A stretch of DNA of 23,957 nucleotides, from positions 205 through 24,161 of the IMG/VR virus record IMGVR_UViG_3300000213_000006; one strand, written 5' to 3'. The notes beneath the pieces are model-generated. The model saw only the letters and a list, made by a program, of their open reading frames with translations, had not been told where the DNA came from and did not search any database. The position numbers and the translations under genes are program-made. Positions 7,105 to 15,094 of the stretch are shown here, in pieces. Source of the stretch: a virus. Position 1 is the first letter of the stretch; each line of letters starts with the position of its first letter.

Positions 7105-8186
7105 CCACCCGACCCACACCCAGACACAACTGTATCTGATTTATTTTCTTTATCCCTTGTGCGAATATAATACAAACTCTTTAACGAATACTTGTATGCT
7201 GTCAAAATATCACGCTTAACACGGTTCGAATCCAACACCCTATTTGGAATTTTAGTTAAGTCGTACCATTGGTTAACACTAATCCCTTGGTCAATAAATT
7301 TATTGATGACAGCAATCAATTTCAAGTATTCACTAGAATCATTATTCGGCATCTCCCATGCTTTCATATAGTATTTCTCTTTTTCGAAATCTGGTACCAA
7401 CGATTTTACTGTATAACTAGCACTCTCAAATGTATCCGTAATTGATTGTATTGGATCTACCCCTTGGGTGCTATTACTGATCAGGCTTGAACTTGCGGTT
7501 GGCGGAATTGCTGATAAAGCTGTGTTTCTTATACCATATTTCAGTAAATCTTTTCGTAAACCTTCCCAATCACATAACAGATTATTAGCAATCAAACTAT
7601 CTATATTTTTATTGTATGTGTCAATTGGCAAAACACCATCAGAATACAAAGACTGTTTATAGTATTCACACGGACCTCTTTCTTTTGCTAAACTAACCGA
7701 TGCCTTAATTAACCCATATTGGAAACGTTCTGCCCAGCGATGTGTTAATTCTTTCGCTTTTTGTGTTCCCAACCGTGCTTCATGTTTCGCTAAAAAATGG
7801 GCAAAATCAGAAATACCAATACCCAAGAAACGATACCCTTTGGTCGGATATTTAGTTGCATCCATTGGATAATCCTGTATATCAATCAAATTATCAAGAA
7901 ATCTCACCATTAAACTGGTTAAGGTATCTATCCTAGTAATATTTGTCAATTTACCAAAATTCACACATCCAAGGATACATAATGATATCATACCATCATT
8001 CAAATCATAATCTGTGATGTTTTCAAAGTCAGTTTGTTTAAGACCATCAAATTTCATAGCCCTAGTTGGAAGGAATATTTCGGAGCAATTATGAACTAGT
8101 ATACCATTGGCATAAAAGTTATGTGTCTCCTCAACTGTAATATCATATACCGGAATTTGTTTGTTTAGTTTTCTAATTTTTAGCAT
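7092..8186 (-). CDS. nrdA: Ribonucleotide reductase large subunit, C-terminal fragment fused to intein C-half
   Basis: A 364-aa protein: residues 1-33 are the C-terminal half of a split intein, and 34-364 the C-terminal 331 aa of NrdA. Residue 34 is the thiyl-radical cysteine in CSEIFLPT (E. coli Cys439, in the N-L-C-x-E motif). Other landmarks: C70 in ISLCILG (E. coli Cys462, redox pair), the radical-transfer tyrosines Y339-Y340 in SLYYIRTRD, and the C-terminal CGSGGC shuttle pair (C357/C362) ending in AI. Joined to the N fragment it gives 765 aa, the usual NrdA length. The ATG at 8186 has a strong AAGGAAAGAG site and overlaps the upstream endonuclease by 7 bases. Alone it lacks the ATP-cone, Cys225 and half of the barrel, so it must be spliced in trans. 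Confidence 0.95.
   Translation of the reverse strand: MLKIRKLNKQIPVYDITVEETHNFYANGILVHNCSEIFLPTRAMKFDGLKQTDFENITDYDLNDGMISLCILGCVNFGKLTNITRIDTLTSLMVRFLDNLIDIQDYPMDATKYPTKGYRFLGIGISDFAHFLAKHEARLGTQKAKELTHRWAERFQYGLIKASVSLAKERGPCEYYKQSLYSDGVLPIDTYNKNIDSLIANNLLCDWEGLRKDLLKYGIRNTALSAIPPTASSSLISNSTQGVDPIQSITDTFESASYTVKSLVPDFEKEKYYMKAWEMPNNDSSEYLKLIAVINKFIDQGISVNQWYDLTKIPNRVLDSNRVKRDILTAYKYSLKSLYYIRTRDKENKSDTVVSGCGSGGCAI
8088..8186 (-). mobile_element. Split intein, C-terminal half (NrdA)
   Basis: 33 residues starting at the initiator Met. They contain block F (IPVYDITVEETHNFYANG, His22) and block G (ILVHN, ending His32-Asn33), followed by Cys as +1. All C-terminal splicing residues are canonical. 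The length is typical of natural split-intein C parts of about 35 aa. The partner half is encoded by 9747-10079. Confidence 0.95.
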
Positions 8187-9763
8187 TGTTCTCTTTCCTT
8201 GGTGAATACTACATTACCACAATCCCACAATCTCCTGTATGAATTGTTAAACATGTTTTGACTTTCTGTTAAATTCGCATCGTAATCTTCCAATAATGCG
8301 ACCAACTTATGTTTTTGATACTTGTTTCTACTTTCTAACCGCACTTGGTTTTTTGCAATATAGAAGTAATTAGGCAAACTGTTGCCCATATTATTAAATC
8401 CCAGCTTTGTGTATAAATCTCCACGACTCCATCTTCTATTGGCGTATGTTATTATACTATATTGCTTCATCTTAGTCAACAACTTTGATGCTCCACCAAC
8501 CACATGCACACCCTTCATAGAACAGTAGCGAATTAATTCATAATCGTATTTCTTGTTAAACCGTGGTTTTGAGAATGTCATTACCGCTACGATAGTATCA
8601 TCATATTCTAATCCATACGAAATACTTGTCCCAATGCCACCTTGTAAATGATTATCATCGCAGAAATTCCTTGCGACCAACGATGTTATCTTAACAGCGT
8701 TGGTTTTACGCCCATATATTGTTGTATTCTTCCCTAATTTACCATTTATCACCGACTTCCATATTTCTTGTTTTGTGGGATTTTCCCATTCATTGCTAAA
8801 AATGTGCAACAAATGTATACTTTGGCGTTCACATTCTACCGTTTTGCGTAAATGCATTGATTTATCTTCAATCATCGCATTGTTTGGAAATGTTTTACCA
8901 AAACTATGCCAAACAATACCATTGTATTCGATTGCTAACTTGTTATCTGGTAAATATATATCTAATTCTTTCCCATCCAATATTGTCCGATCATTCCGAA
9001 CTAGGTTATGTCCTTGTAAGAATTCAACTAGTTCCCTCTCAGCCGAACTAGAATTTGTTATTTTTATTCCATGCTTTCTTAGATATACTGACACCGTTGA
9101 GTGTGCTACTCCGATGATACTTGCAATTTTGGTTGCACTTTCGTACTCACCGTAAAGTTTCTCCAATACATTCTTATTTTCTAATATATCATAGGTAGTT
9201 GAATCTGTCCGCGACCGCCATACATTACTATCACCATAACGTTTTATATTCGTCTCGGTGCGTTTCTTTTTAACATCTGCAGATTTTGCTGAACATTGCA
9301 AAGAACAATATGTTGGATAGCCCAGCTTAAATGTTACTATTTTGTGTAGTCTGACACCACAATGGTGACAAACAGCACCATCGATCCCGTGGTATACATT
9401 ATAACATTCCGTTGCAGAAACATCATATAGGCACATTTTACCTTGTGATAACTTTCCGTTCGGCAATATAAATTCAGTCGCTATTAGTTCTTTCGTAATT
9501 GAATGACTCTTATTCTTGTTTATGATGACCTGTTTGCTACATCGAGAAGAACATGTTGCCCGAAATCCTTTCCTAAAACTAACAAACCGGGTATAATCAC
9601 CACACAATTCACATTTCCCCTTTTCTGCCATCTCATGGAATACCATATATAGCTCCATTGGTGTGGATTCTATTCCAAACCGCTTCATATTCACAGGGCT
9701 AAGTCTACCATCAACTGTTAGTAAATTATCATCAATGAACTTCTTAGTTAATATGCAATTCAT
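8180..9763 (-). CDS. Free-standing homing endonuclease in the break of the fractured nrdA gene
   Basis: A 527-aa protein from ATG 9763. It has two zinc-ribbon-like units (C51/C54...C71/C75 and C132/C135...C153/C157), a helix-turn-helix (about 205-234, IASIIGVAHSTVSVYL), and a Vsr-like nuclease core with SAERE (240-244), ELDIYLP (266-272) and LAIEYNGIVWH (276-286). The C-terminal module ends in LESRNKYQKHKL and LWDCGNVVF. The gene occupies exactly the gap between the two split-intein halves, the arrangement named fractured genes. It probably cleaves intein-less nrdA near the Cys439 codon and so spreads the whole split. It overlaps the nrdA-N stop by 20 bases and the nrdA-C start by 7. A GTG at 9781 is a possible earlier start, but the paralogue's N-terminus supports the ATG. 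Its ribosome binding site (GAAAG) is weak. Confidence 0.88.
   Translation of the reverse strand: MNCILTKKFIDDNLLTVDGRLSPVNMKRFGIESTPMELYMVFHEMAEKGKCELCGDYTRFVSFRKGFRATCSSRCSKQVIINKNKSHSITKELIATEFILPNGKLSQGKMCLYDVSATECYNVYHGIDGAVCHHCGVRLHKIVTFKLGYPTYCSLQCSAKSADVKKKRTETNIKRYGDSNVWRSRTDSTTYDILENKNVLEKLYGEYESATKIASIIGVAHSTVSVYLRKHGIKITNSSSAERELVEFLQGHNLVRNDRTILDGKELDIYLPDNKLAIEYNGIVWHSFGKTFPNNAMIEDKSMHLRKTVECERQSIHLLHIFSNEWENPTKQEIWKSVINGKLGKNTTIYGRKTNAVKITSLVARNFCDDNHLQGGIGTSISYGLEYDDTIVAVMTFSKPRFNKKYDYELIRYCSMKGVHVVGGASKLLTKMKQYSIITYANRRWSRGDLYTKLGFNNMGNSLPNYFYIAKNQVRLESRNKYQKHKLVALLEDYDANLTESQNMFNNSYRRLWDCGNVVFTKEREQC
8191..8200 (-). promoter_or_regulatory. Strong ribosome binding site of nrdA-C
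   Basis: AAGGAAAGAG lies 4 bases before the ATG at 8186, inside the endonuclease coding end. It is much closer to the consensus than the sites in front of either endonuclease gene. This suggests that the essential NrdA fragment is translated more than the endonucleases. Confidence 0.65.
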
Positions 9764-11381
9764 CGCTTTCAACAAGATCACTGGCTTTCACATACCCATT
9801 ATTCTTAGTATATACCATATGATCGCCAGTACAGACTAGTCGTTGTCCAGTAGCCTCATCCTCAATTTCAAAAACGTCCGCCAATTTATGTGTTTGCGCA
9901 AATGCCGTTATTTGTCGATACTCATCTTCTTCATTGGTTATATTATAACTTAATACTTCAATATTATTATATTCCTGTTCTGTTATGTTATCCAACTGAT
10001 CAATTCGAATTGTCTCATTAACGATATTATTGAGTGCATTGGTATACCGTACAGAAATCATTGTGTCTCCTGCCACACACAAATTAGTTTGGGTAATTCG
10101 TTCCTTAAACATCCCCTGTTTATTAATATTATCAATAAAATGAATGTATATTCTTCCAGTTCCCACTCTCTCTTTAACGAGTTTATCAAATATCTCTTTT
10201 GCTGGCAATACTTCTTTTCGAATTCCACGCTTTTTCTCATACATCACATACGCTTCATCAAACTTATCAGTATCACCATAGAATTCAAATAGATCTGGAA
10301 CTTCTTCCGCACTAAACAGGGTAAAGTTTTCCTTTTTTAAGACACGATCAATAAAAATAGATGTCAAACCAATACTATAATCAATAAACCTTGCCCTGGT
10401 GGTATTACTCCCTTGGTTATTTTTGTACTCCAGAATGTCCATGATTTCAAAGTTAAATATAGGATAATTGACTACAGTAGCACCCGATCGTAATGCATTC
10501 TGTGTAAATTGTTTTGATGTCGCTTCGATTGATTTCAGTATAGGCAATGCACCAGTATGTTTTACTGTATTATTTTTTACGGGTGCAAGAATAGAACGCA
10601 CATTCCCCATATCAATACCAATTCCAGCGCGTTGTGAAGTCATCAGTGATAATGCATACTCTGTGCTAAGAATACTCTCAGTAGAGTCTCCCATCTTGAT
10701 CTTACAACAGGAACTAAACATTTTTAATTGAGTTCTTACCCCAGAAATGATTGGAGTTGGTAATGAAATTTCATCATTTTTTAATGCAGTATAGAACTCT
10801 ATAATAAGTTTTCTTCTATTTTTCTCGGTTGCAAAAATGACCATTGGAATTATCATGAATGTTTCTTGTGGCATCTCCAATAGAATATCAGTTTTGGAAT
10901 CTTTAATTAAATATTTTGATTCCATTTGAACAATTGATGCATATCCACGATTAAAATTATTATCATAATCTAAGAAATCACCAAAATCACTTATTTCGGC
11001 TTCTGTATAATTCTCTAGTAATTCTGGGCTATACAATCCAGAATTAACATTCTTTGTAATATATTCTAAAAATGGTGGTATTTTTCCACTTCCCCCATAT
11101 ACTTGCCTGCGCATATCAGTTACTAATAATCGACCAGCAAAGATATCATAATCTGGGGTATCCACGGAGATCATTTCTGCGGCTGATTTAATCAAGGTGT
11201 GCTGAATATCAACTGTCTTGATTTTATTGACAATCTTAATTTCTGCTTTGATTGCTGTGTCAGAAACCGACACATTTAATCCATCGGAACACCACTCCAA
11301 CATCCTATGGATTTTGTCATAATTTAATAACTCAAGACTTCCATCACGCTTTTTTACATAAATTTCATTAACTGTTGTCAT
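9744..11381 (-). CDS. nrdA: Ribonucleotide reductase large subunit, N-terminal fragment fused to intein N-half
   Basis: A 545-aa protein: residues 1-434 are NrdA and 435-545 the N-terminal half of a split intein. The start EIYVKKRDGSLELLNYDKI is an ATP-cone (allosteric activity site, about residues 5-95). The catalytic barrel begins after it: C225 in FSSCCKIKMGDS matches E. coli Cys225 of the active-site redox pair, and the extein ends at T-N-L, where N433 is E. coli Asn437. The next residue of NrdA, the catalytic Cys, is supplied by the other fragment. The enzyme reduces ribonucleotides to deoxyribonucleotides for phage DNA synthesis. ATG 11381 has a good AAGGTG site and lies behind a candidate sigma70 promoter. 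First gene of the operon. Confidence 0.95.
   Translation of the reverse strand: MTTVNEIYVKKRDGSLELLNYDKIHRMLEWCSDGLNVSVSDTAIKAEIKIVNKIKTVDIQHTLIKSAAEMISVDTPDYDIFAGRLLVTDMRRQVYGGSGKIPPFLEYITKNVNSGLYSPELLENYTEAEISDFGDFLDYDNNFNRGYASIVQMESKYLIKDSKTDILLEMPQETFMIIPMVIFATEKNRRKLIIEFYTALKNDEISLPTPIISGVRTQLKMFSSCCKIKMGDSTESILSTEYALSLMTSQRAGIGIDMGNVRSILAPVKNNTVKHTGALPILKSIEATSKQFTQNALRSGATVVNYPIFNFEIMDILEYKNNQGSNTTRARFIDYSIGLTSIFIDRVLKKENFTLFSAEEVPDLFEFYGDTDKFDEAYVMYEKKRGIRKEVLPAKEIFDKLVKERVGTGRIYIHFIDNINKQGMFKERITQTNLCVAGDTMISVRYTNALNNIVNETIRIDQLDNITEQEYNNIEVLSYNITNEEDEYRQITAFAQTHKLADVFEIEDEATGQRLVCTGDHMVYTKNNGYVKASDLVESDELHIN
9747..10079 (-). mobile_element. Split intein, N-terminal half (NrdA)
   Basis: 111 residues after N-extein T-N-L. 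Block A is CVAGDTMISV with the Cys1 nucleophile, and block B is CTGDHMVYT (T518 and H521 of the precursor, the T-x-x-H motif). It ends SDELHIN and a stop codon. No endonuclease domain is present between the blocks, as expected for a split intein whose endonuclease is encoded separately. Together with the 33-aa C half it forms a complete mini-intein of 144 aa. Confidence 0.94.
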
Positions 11382-11417
11382 CGATCACCTTCATTATTAG
11401 ATTGTCCTATATTTACC

Positions 11418-11446
11418 ATTCTAACAGAAACGCCACCGTTTTTCAA
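11418..11446 (-). promoter_or_regulatory. Candidate sigma70-type promoter of the RNR operon
   Basis: On the minus strand TTGAAA (11446-11441) and TAGAAT (11423-11418) are separated by exactly 17 bases. Each hexamer matches the sigma70 consensus at 5 of 6 positions. It lies in the 75-base gap between the tail spike stop and the nrdA ATG. The predicted start is near 11411, leaving a leader of about 30 bases. This fits early expression by host RNA polymerase. Confidence 0.55.
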
Positions 11447-11456
11447 GTTATAAAAA

Positions 11457-13040
11457 TTATAAATAACTCACTGAATAGCTAATTGACCCATTTACACCAT
11501 TATTAGTTGATGTATAGTTTACTGTAACACTATTGACAGATTGGGTTGCAGTTAATGCGATGCCAGTCGGTGAGTTTTCCCACCCATCATCAACGAACAT
11601 CATATCACTTGATCCGGTTAATCCGGCAGTAATTTTCAATGTGCCGGACTTGACTGCATTGCCACGTGTTATTAAATAATCAACTTTAAATGACTTTGAA
11701 TTCAAAAAAGATATAGTCATTAACGGCATCACGGCTGATGAATTATCATTCAGTTGGTAACTTTTTCCATTCTCACGATAATATGTGCCTATTTGCATCG
11801 GGTGTGCTAAATCAGACGTACTATAATTAGAGTTACCATAATTCACGTTAGTTCTTGGGTATAATCCGCTATCCGAATCAGGTCGTTGAAACATATCACC
11901 ATAACTAATATTATCATAATCATTAAAATCAACTATTGAGGCACTTGGATTGCCAATATCTTGGAATCCATTGGCAATATCATAGAATATATTAAATGCA
12001 CTAATATTTAATTTACAATCACCAACTTCTACCCCTTGTGCGAATATATTATCAAACATATTTTGCACAATCCTAACGCCAGTAGGTCCACCATTTACTG
12101 GCGTTATACCTAATGCGACACCTTTGTATAAAGTATCAAATTTGGAGTTAGATATAGTTATTCCACGGCAAGCATCATTAATGTGAATCCCGTATGTGCA
12201 ATTGGTGATCGTACATTTATCTAATGTGATAAGATTGGATATAATGGCATTTGTGCTTTTTACACGCACCGCAGCAATATTATCAGTTGCATGGTTTAAA
12301 TCAGTGATTGCTAAGTTACCTTTAAGGGTTACGCTATCAAAATAACTCTCAGTGACATCTTCAAAATACACCAAATCTATATTAACTAACGATTCGATAG
12401 TTAAACTACTAATTTCAATGTTCCTCGGTGCTATTGAATTATTATTGCCTATATTAGCATCTACTTGGTGTTTGCTATCAGAGGTTCTTAATACGCAATC
12501 TACTGTATCTGCACCACTGTATCTGATAACTGTGCTATTCATACCTTCCCCCCATATTTTAGCATACGGTGGGATTTTAATGGTATCGGTGACTTTATAG
12601 ACACCTGCTGGAAAATACAAACTACGTCTTGACTCTGGGTTTACTTCCCTACAAAACAGTTGGAAAAATGCACGATTAATAGCATTGGTATCATCGGCTT
12701 CACCATCACCAATCGCACCGAAGTCTTTAATACTAACGATATCATCAAACTTTGTTTGCATTGTCCTAGTAACAGGACTAGTAGTGGTAGCCCCAGTTCG
12801 CGCTACATATCCAGCTGATTCACCCTTAAAGGTATATGTTTTAGCTAATGCTAATATATCACTAAATTCAGTTAGCACCTGTGTATTGCCTAATGCTGGT
12901 GCACCATCCTCTAGTTTTCCATTACCGATATACAATCTTCGTTCATCTAATGCCCAACCCAATTCTGCACCAGATAGTTGTGGTAAATCTGTGTCCAATC
13001 CGTTGCGATGTGTAATCTTTGATATTTGTGTAATTGCCAT
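11457..13040 (-). CDS. Tail spike / tail fibre protein with pectate-lyase-like beta helix
   Basis: A 527-aa protein. Residues 1-60 (ITHRNGLDTDLPQLSGAELGWALD and RRLYIGNG) form a particle-attachment module I recall at the N-terminus of many marine phage tail fibres. SIKDFGAIGDGEADDTNAI (103-121) is the opening motif of the pectate_lyase_3 family of right-handed beta helices. Residues 130-400 show the rungs expected of such a helix (repeated NI, TI and GI strand patterns, e.g. CTYGIHINDACRGITI). A small beta-rich C-terminal domain (about 430-527) may trimerise or bind receptor. Likely role: binding and perhaps degrading host surface polysaccharide. It has its own late promoter at 13066-13073. 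No catalytic residues can be assigned. Confidence 0.85.
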   Translation of the reverse strand: MAITQISKITHRNGLDTDLPQLSGAELGWALDERRLYIGNGKLEDGAPALGNTQVLTEFSDILALAKTYTFKGESAGYVARTGATTTSPVTRTMQTKFDDIVSIKDFGAIGDGEADDTNAINRAFFQLFCREVNPESRRSLYFPAGVYKVTDTIKIPPYAKIWGEGMNSTVIRYSGADTVDCVLRTSDSKHQVDANIGNNNSIAPRNIEISSLTIESLVNIDLVYFEDVTESYFDSVTLKGNLAITDLNHATDNIAAVRVKSTNAIISNLITLDKCTITNCTYGIHINDACRGITISNSKFDTLYKGVALGITPVNGGPTGVRIVQNMFDNIFAQGVEVGDCKLNISAFNIFYDIANGFQDIGNPSASIVDFNDYDNISYGDMFQRPDSDSGLYPRTNVNYGNSNYSTSDLAHPMQIGTYYRENGKSYQLNDNSSAVMPLMTISFLNSKSFKVDYLITRGNAVKSGTLKITAGLTGSSDMMFVDDGWENSPTGIALTATQSVNSVTVNYTSTNNGVNGSISYSVSYL

Positions 13041-13065
13041 ATTGTTTTAATCCGTGTTATTTAAG

Positions 13066-13073
13066 TATTTATA
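13066..13073 (-). promoter_or_regulatory. T4-type late promoter of the tail spike gene
   Basis: The minus strand reads TATAAATA, an exact match to the T4 late -10 consensus used by gp55-directed RNA polymerase. It lies in the 38-base gap upstream of the tail spike ATG (13040), giving a leader of about 20 bases. It was the only exact match I found when scanning the sequence by eye for this motif. Confidence 0.7.
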
Positions 13074-13078
13074 CTATT

Positions 13079-13792
13079 TCACGATGGGTTATTCACATAA
13101 TATTCTTCAACCCTCTGCCACCAAATCTTCCTACACTTATCGAATTCTTTACTCTCCACTACCCATTCTTGATACTGGGGGTTCACATACACCCCTGGTG
13201 ATGGATTATCAGGTTTTACACACATAATAATTACACCTCTATTAATATTAGTCTTGTATAATTCATTATGTGCTTCTGCATATGCGGTTAGTTGGATTTT
13301 ATAATCGGCAACTCTGCTATCTGTTTTAGGTTTATTGGATTGTTTAAAATCCATAATAGCCGGGATACCTTTGTGTTCCCCTACTAGATCGGTTGCACCT
13401 GCATAGATATTTGGATAATACAAATCCACTTCCGCACCCCAATATTCGGTAATGTCTCCTAACCCCTTGTCTATAATTTCGGCAGCCATTATATGTGCTT
13501 CCTTGGCATAAGGGTTAGAACCTGCTTTCTTAATTTCACCATTTAATACATAACCTTCAAGATAGTTATGCATTCTGGTGCCACGATTGGCAGCTTCGTT
13601 GCATATAGCATCAGCTTTTGCTTTGCCTACTGCTTTTCGCCAACCATCCAATGCCTTTTTATCTTTCTCTGGCTTCGTGGTTGATAAGATTGTCGTTACC
13701 GATGGTAACTTACCGCTTGGTGTATCATACACGTGATCTGCCGTTCTTGAAATTGATTGGTATGGGTATTTATTTTCCGTTATTAATGTCAT
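13079..13792 (-). CDS. PD-(D/E)XK exonuclease, RecB/MGME1-like
   Basis: A 237-aa protein with the motifs of RecB-family single-domain nucleases: RGTRMHNYLEG with H75, E121 in the following strand, GATDLV with D135, MDFK with D148 and K150 as the catalytic D-x-K, and a QLTAYAEA helix with Q167 and Y171. Such nucleases degrade or process DNA ends; in marine T4-like phages similar proteins are annotated as exonucleases and may help in host DNA breakdown or recombination. Its start is 12 bases after the radical SAM stop, with no clear ribosome binding site, so coupled translation is likely. Cas4 is an alternative family, but the four iron-sulfur cysteines of Cas4 are absent. Confidence 0.82.
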   Translation of the reverse strand: MTLITENKYPYQSISRTADHVYDTPSGKLPSVTTILSTTKPEKDKKALDGWRKAVGKAKADAICNEAANRGTRMHNYLEGYVLNGEIKKAGSNPYAKEAHIMAAEIIDKGLGDITEYWGAEVDLYYPNIYAGATDLVGEHKGIPAIMDFKQSNKPKTDSRVADYKIQLTAYAEAHNELYKTNINRGVIIMCVKPDNPSPGVYVNPQYQEWVVESKEFDKCRKIWWQRVEEYYVNNPS

Positions 13793-13804
13793 CTATATAG
13801 CATA

Positions 13805-14710
13805 TCATTTTTTCGGATATGGATCAACCAATGAATGGAATTGCTGATCAACAACACACATTTTACACTGTGGGATAGGAGTATCCAATGCATTATAAAA
13901 ATCATTATTATAGTCAGTATAATTTTCAATAGTTAACGGTTTATATTGGTTTAACAGGGCAATATCTTCATTTGGTATTTCTAGCAATCCTTGATCTATT
14001 AAGTCCAAATAATGCATAACATTGCCACATTTATATAATTTTCCTTTTATAAAATTGTATGTTTTAAATTCAACATAATGACATGCATCATGTGCATCCT
14101 GTGGATTATTATTAGATAGAGTCCATTTATCATCATTTGATATCAACGAGTTATTGAGAAAATCTGTTTCCGTTATAAGTGATAATCTGACCCCTCGATG
14201 TTTATTGCCAATTGGATCAACCCATTCACCGTTCCCCTTAATACCATCATGAAAATAATCAGATGGATATGGATGACCCTGTGTATTCCGTTCATGGAGA
14301 TGATACGGAGGGGTAAGATATTCATCTATAATATCATATATCTGTTGCCTAGCTAATTCATAATGAAGACTTATCTCAATTTCTATATTATTATCTTCTT
14401 GTGCTTGTTTTAACCCTTTCGCTCTGGCTAGATATGTGCCATTGGTTAATAACACAATCCTAGTATCCGGCCATAATTCACGTAACCCATACATCCATTG
14501 CGTAACCGTAGGGTTCATTAATGGTTCACCACCTATAATTACAATTTTGTCATCAAATGTAACTCGCTTACTCCATTCTTTGTATAAGTCTTTATAATCG
14601 TCCCAATGCTGATGTCCTTTAAATTTTAAATTATTAAATCGGTTACACCCATTGCATGTAAGATTACATACATTGGTAATATAAAATTCTGCTATATTAA
14701 GATGTTTCAT
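13805..14710 (-). CDS. Radical SAM enzyme with possible auxiliary iron-sulfur site
   Basis: A 301-aa protein beginning with a beta strand and CNLTCNGC (C15, C19, C22), the CxxxCxxC motif that binds the SAM-cleaving [4Fe-4S] cluster. IIGGEP (58-63) is the SAM-binding GGE motif, and IVLLTNGTYL is a later barrel strand. Four further cysteines, C210, C228, C282 and C285 (QCKMC), could bind a second cluster, as in SPASM/twitch enzymes. Family members modify peptides, nucleic acids or cofactors by radical chemistry; the substrate here is unknown. No candidate precursor peptide is obvious beside it. It lies directly upstream of the exonuclease, which hints at nucleic-acid metabolism but proves nothing. 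Confidence 0.85.
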   Translation of the reverse strand: MKHLNIAEFYITNVCNLTCNGCNRFNNLKFKGHQHWDDYKDLYKEWSKRVTFDDKIVIIGGEPLMNPTVTQWMYGLRELWPDTRIVLLTNGTYLARAKGLKQAQEDNNIEIEISLHYELARQQIYDIIDEYLTPPYHLHERNTQGHPYPSDYFHDGIKGNGEWVDPIGNKHRGVRLSLITETDFLNNSLISNDDKWTLSNNNPQDAHDACHYVEFKTYNFIKGKLYKCGNVMHYLDLIDQGLLEIPNEDIALLNQYKPLTIENYTDYNNDFYNALDTPIPQCKMCVVDQQFHSLVDPYPKK

Positions 14711-14746
14711 TATACTTATTTAATATAAGCAATGATAGGTGTGATA

Positions 14747-15094
14747 TTATTGTCTACGATCCATAGCACGATGTGCCATTTGATCTACTTGTTGTTCTGA
14801 CTGCTCTGCGTCAGATGGAACACCCATGCTTTCAGGACCACTTGCTTCTATTTCCGTGGAAAACCGAATTTCACTAGCATCCATATCAGCAATTCCTGGG
14901 AATTGTCCCTGTTCAACCATTGACATCAGCATATCATCATTGATAGATATCCCCATATTACCTACCAACGAAATAAAAGAATCCACTGACATTTTACCAC
15001 TAACGTTCTTATCATCAGACAATCCAATGATAACCTGGTTAATACTATTGATTACTTCCTCTGTGGATTCTTTTAGTATTTCGTTTATGAACAT
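14747..15094 (-). CDS. Hypothetical protein, acidic, 115 aa
   Basis: No recognised domain. Helical, acidic N-terminal half (MFINEILKESTEEVINSINQ) and a low-complexity C-terminus rich in Glu, Gln, Ser and Met. The ATG at 15094 shares one base with the TAA of the preceding gene, so the pair is translationally coupled. Both have Asp/Glu-rich tails with Met and Pro and may act together, possibly as structural or scaffold-type proteins; that is a guess from composition. Confidence 0.65.
   Translation of the reverse strand: MFINEILKESTEEVINSINQVIIGLSDDKNVSGKMSVDSFISLVGNMGISINDDMLMSMVEQGQFPGIADMDASEIRFSTEIEASGPESMGVPSDAEQSEQQVDQMAHRAMDRRQ

Noticed and set aside
8700-9155. Plus-strand open frame of 151 codons
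   Set aside because: It lies antisense to the well-supported endonuclease core of the fractured nrdA gene and has no recognisable protein pattern.
13767-13774. AATAAATA as another late promoter
   Set aside because: It is one base off consensus and lies just inside the exonuclease coding start, so it would not drive a following gene sensibly.
13079-13792. Exonuclease as Cas4
   Set aside because: The four cysteines of the Cas4 iron-sulfur site are missing and there are no CRISPR genes nearby.
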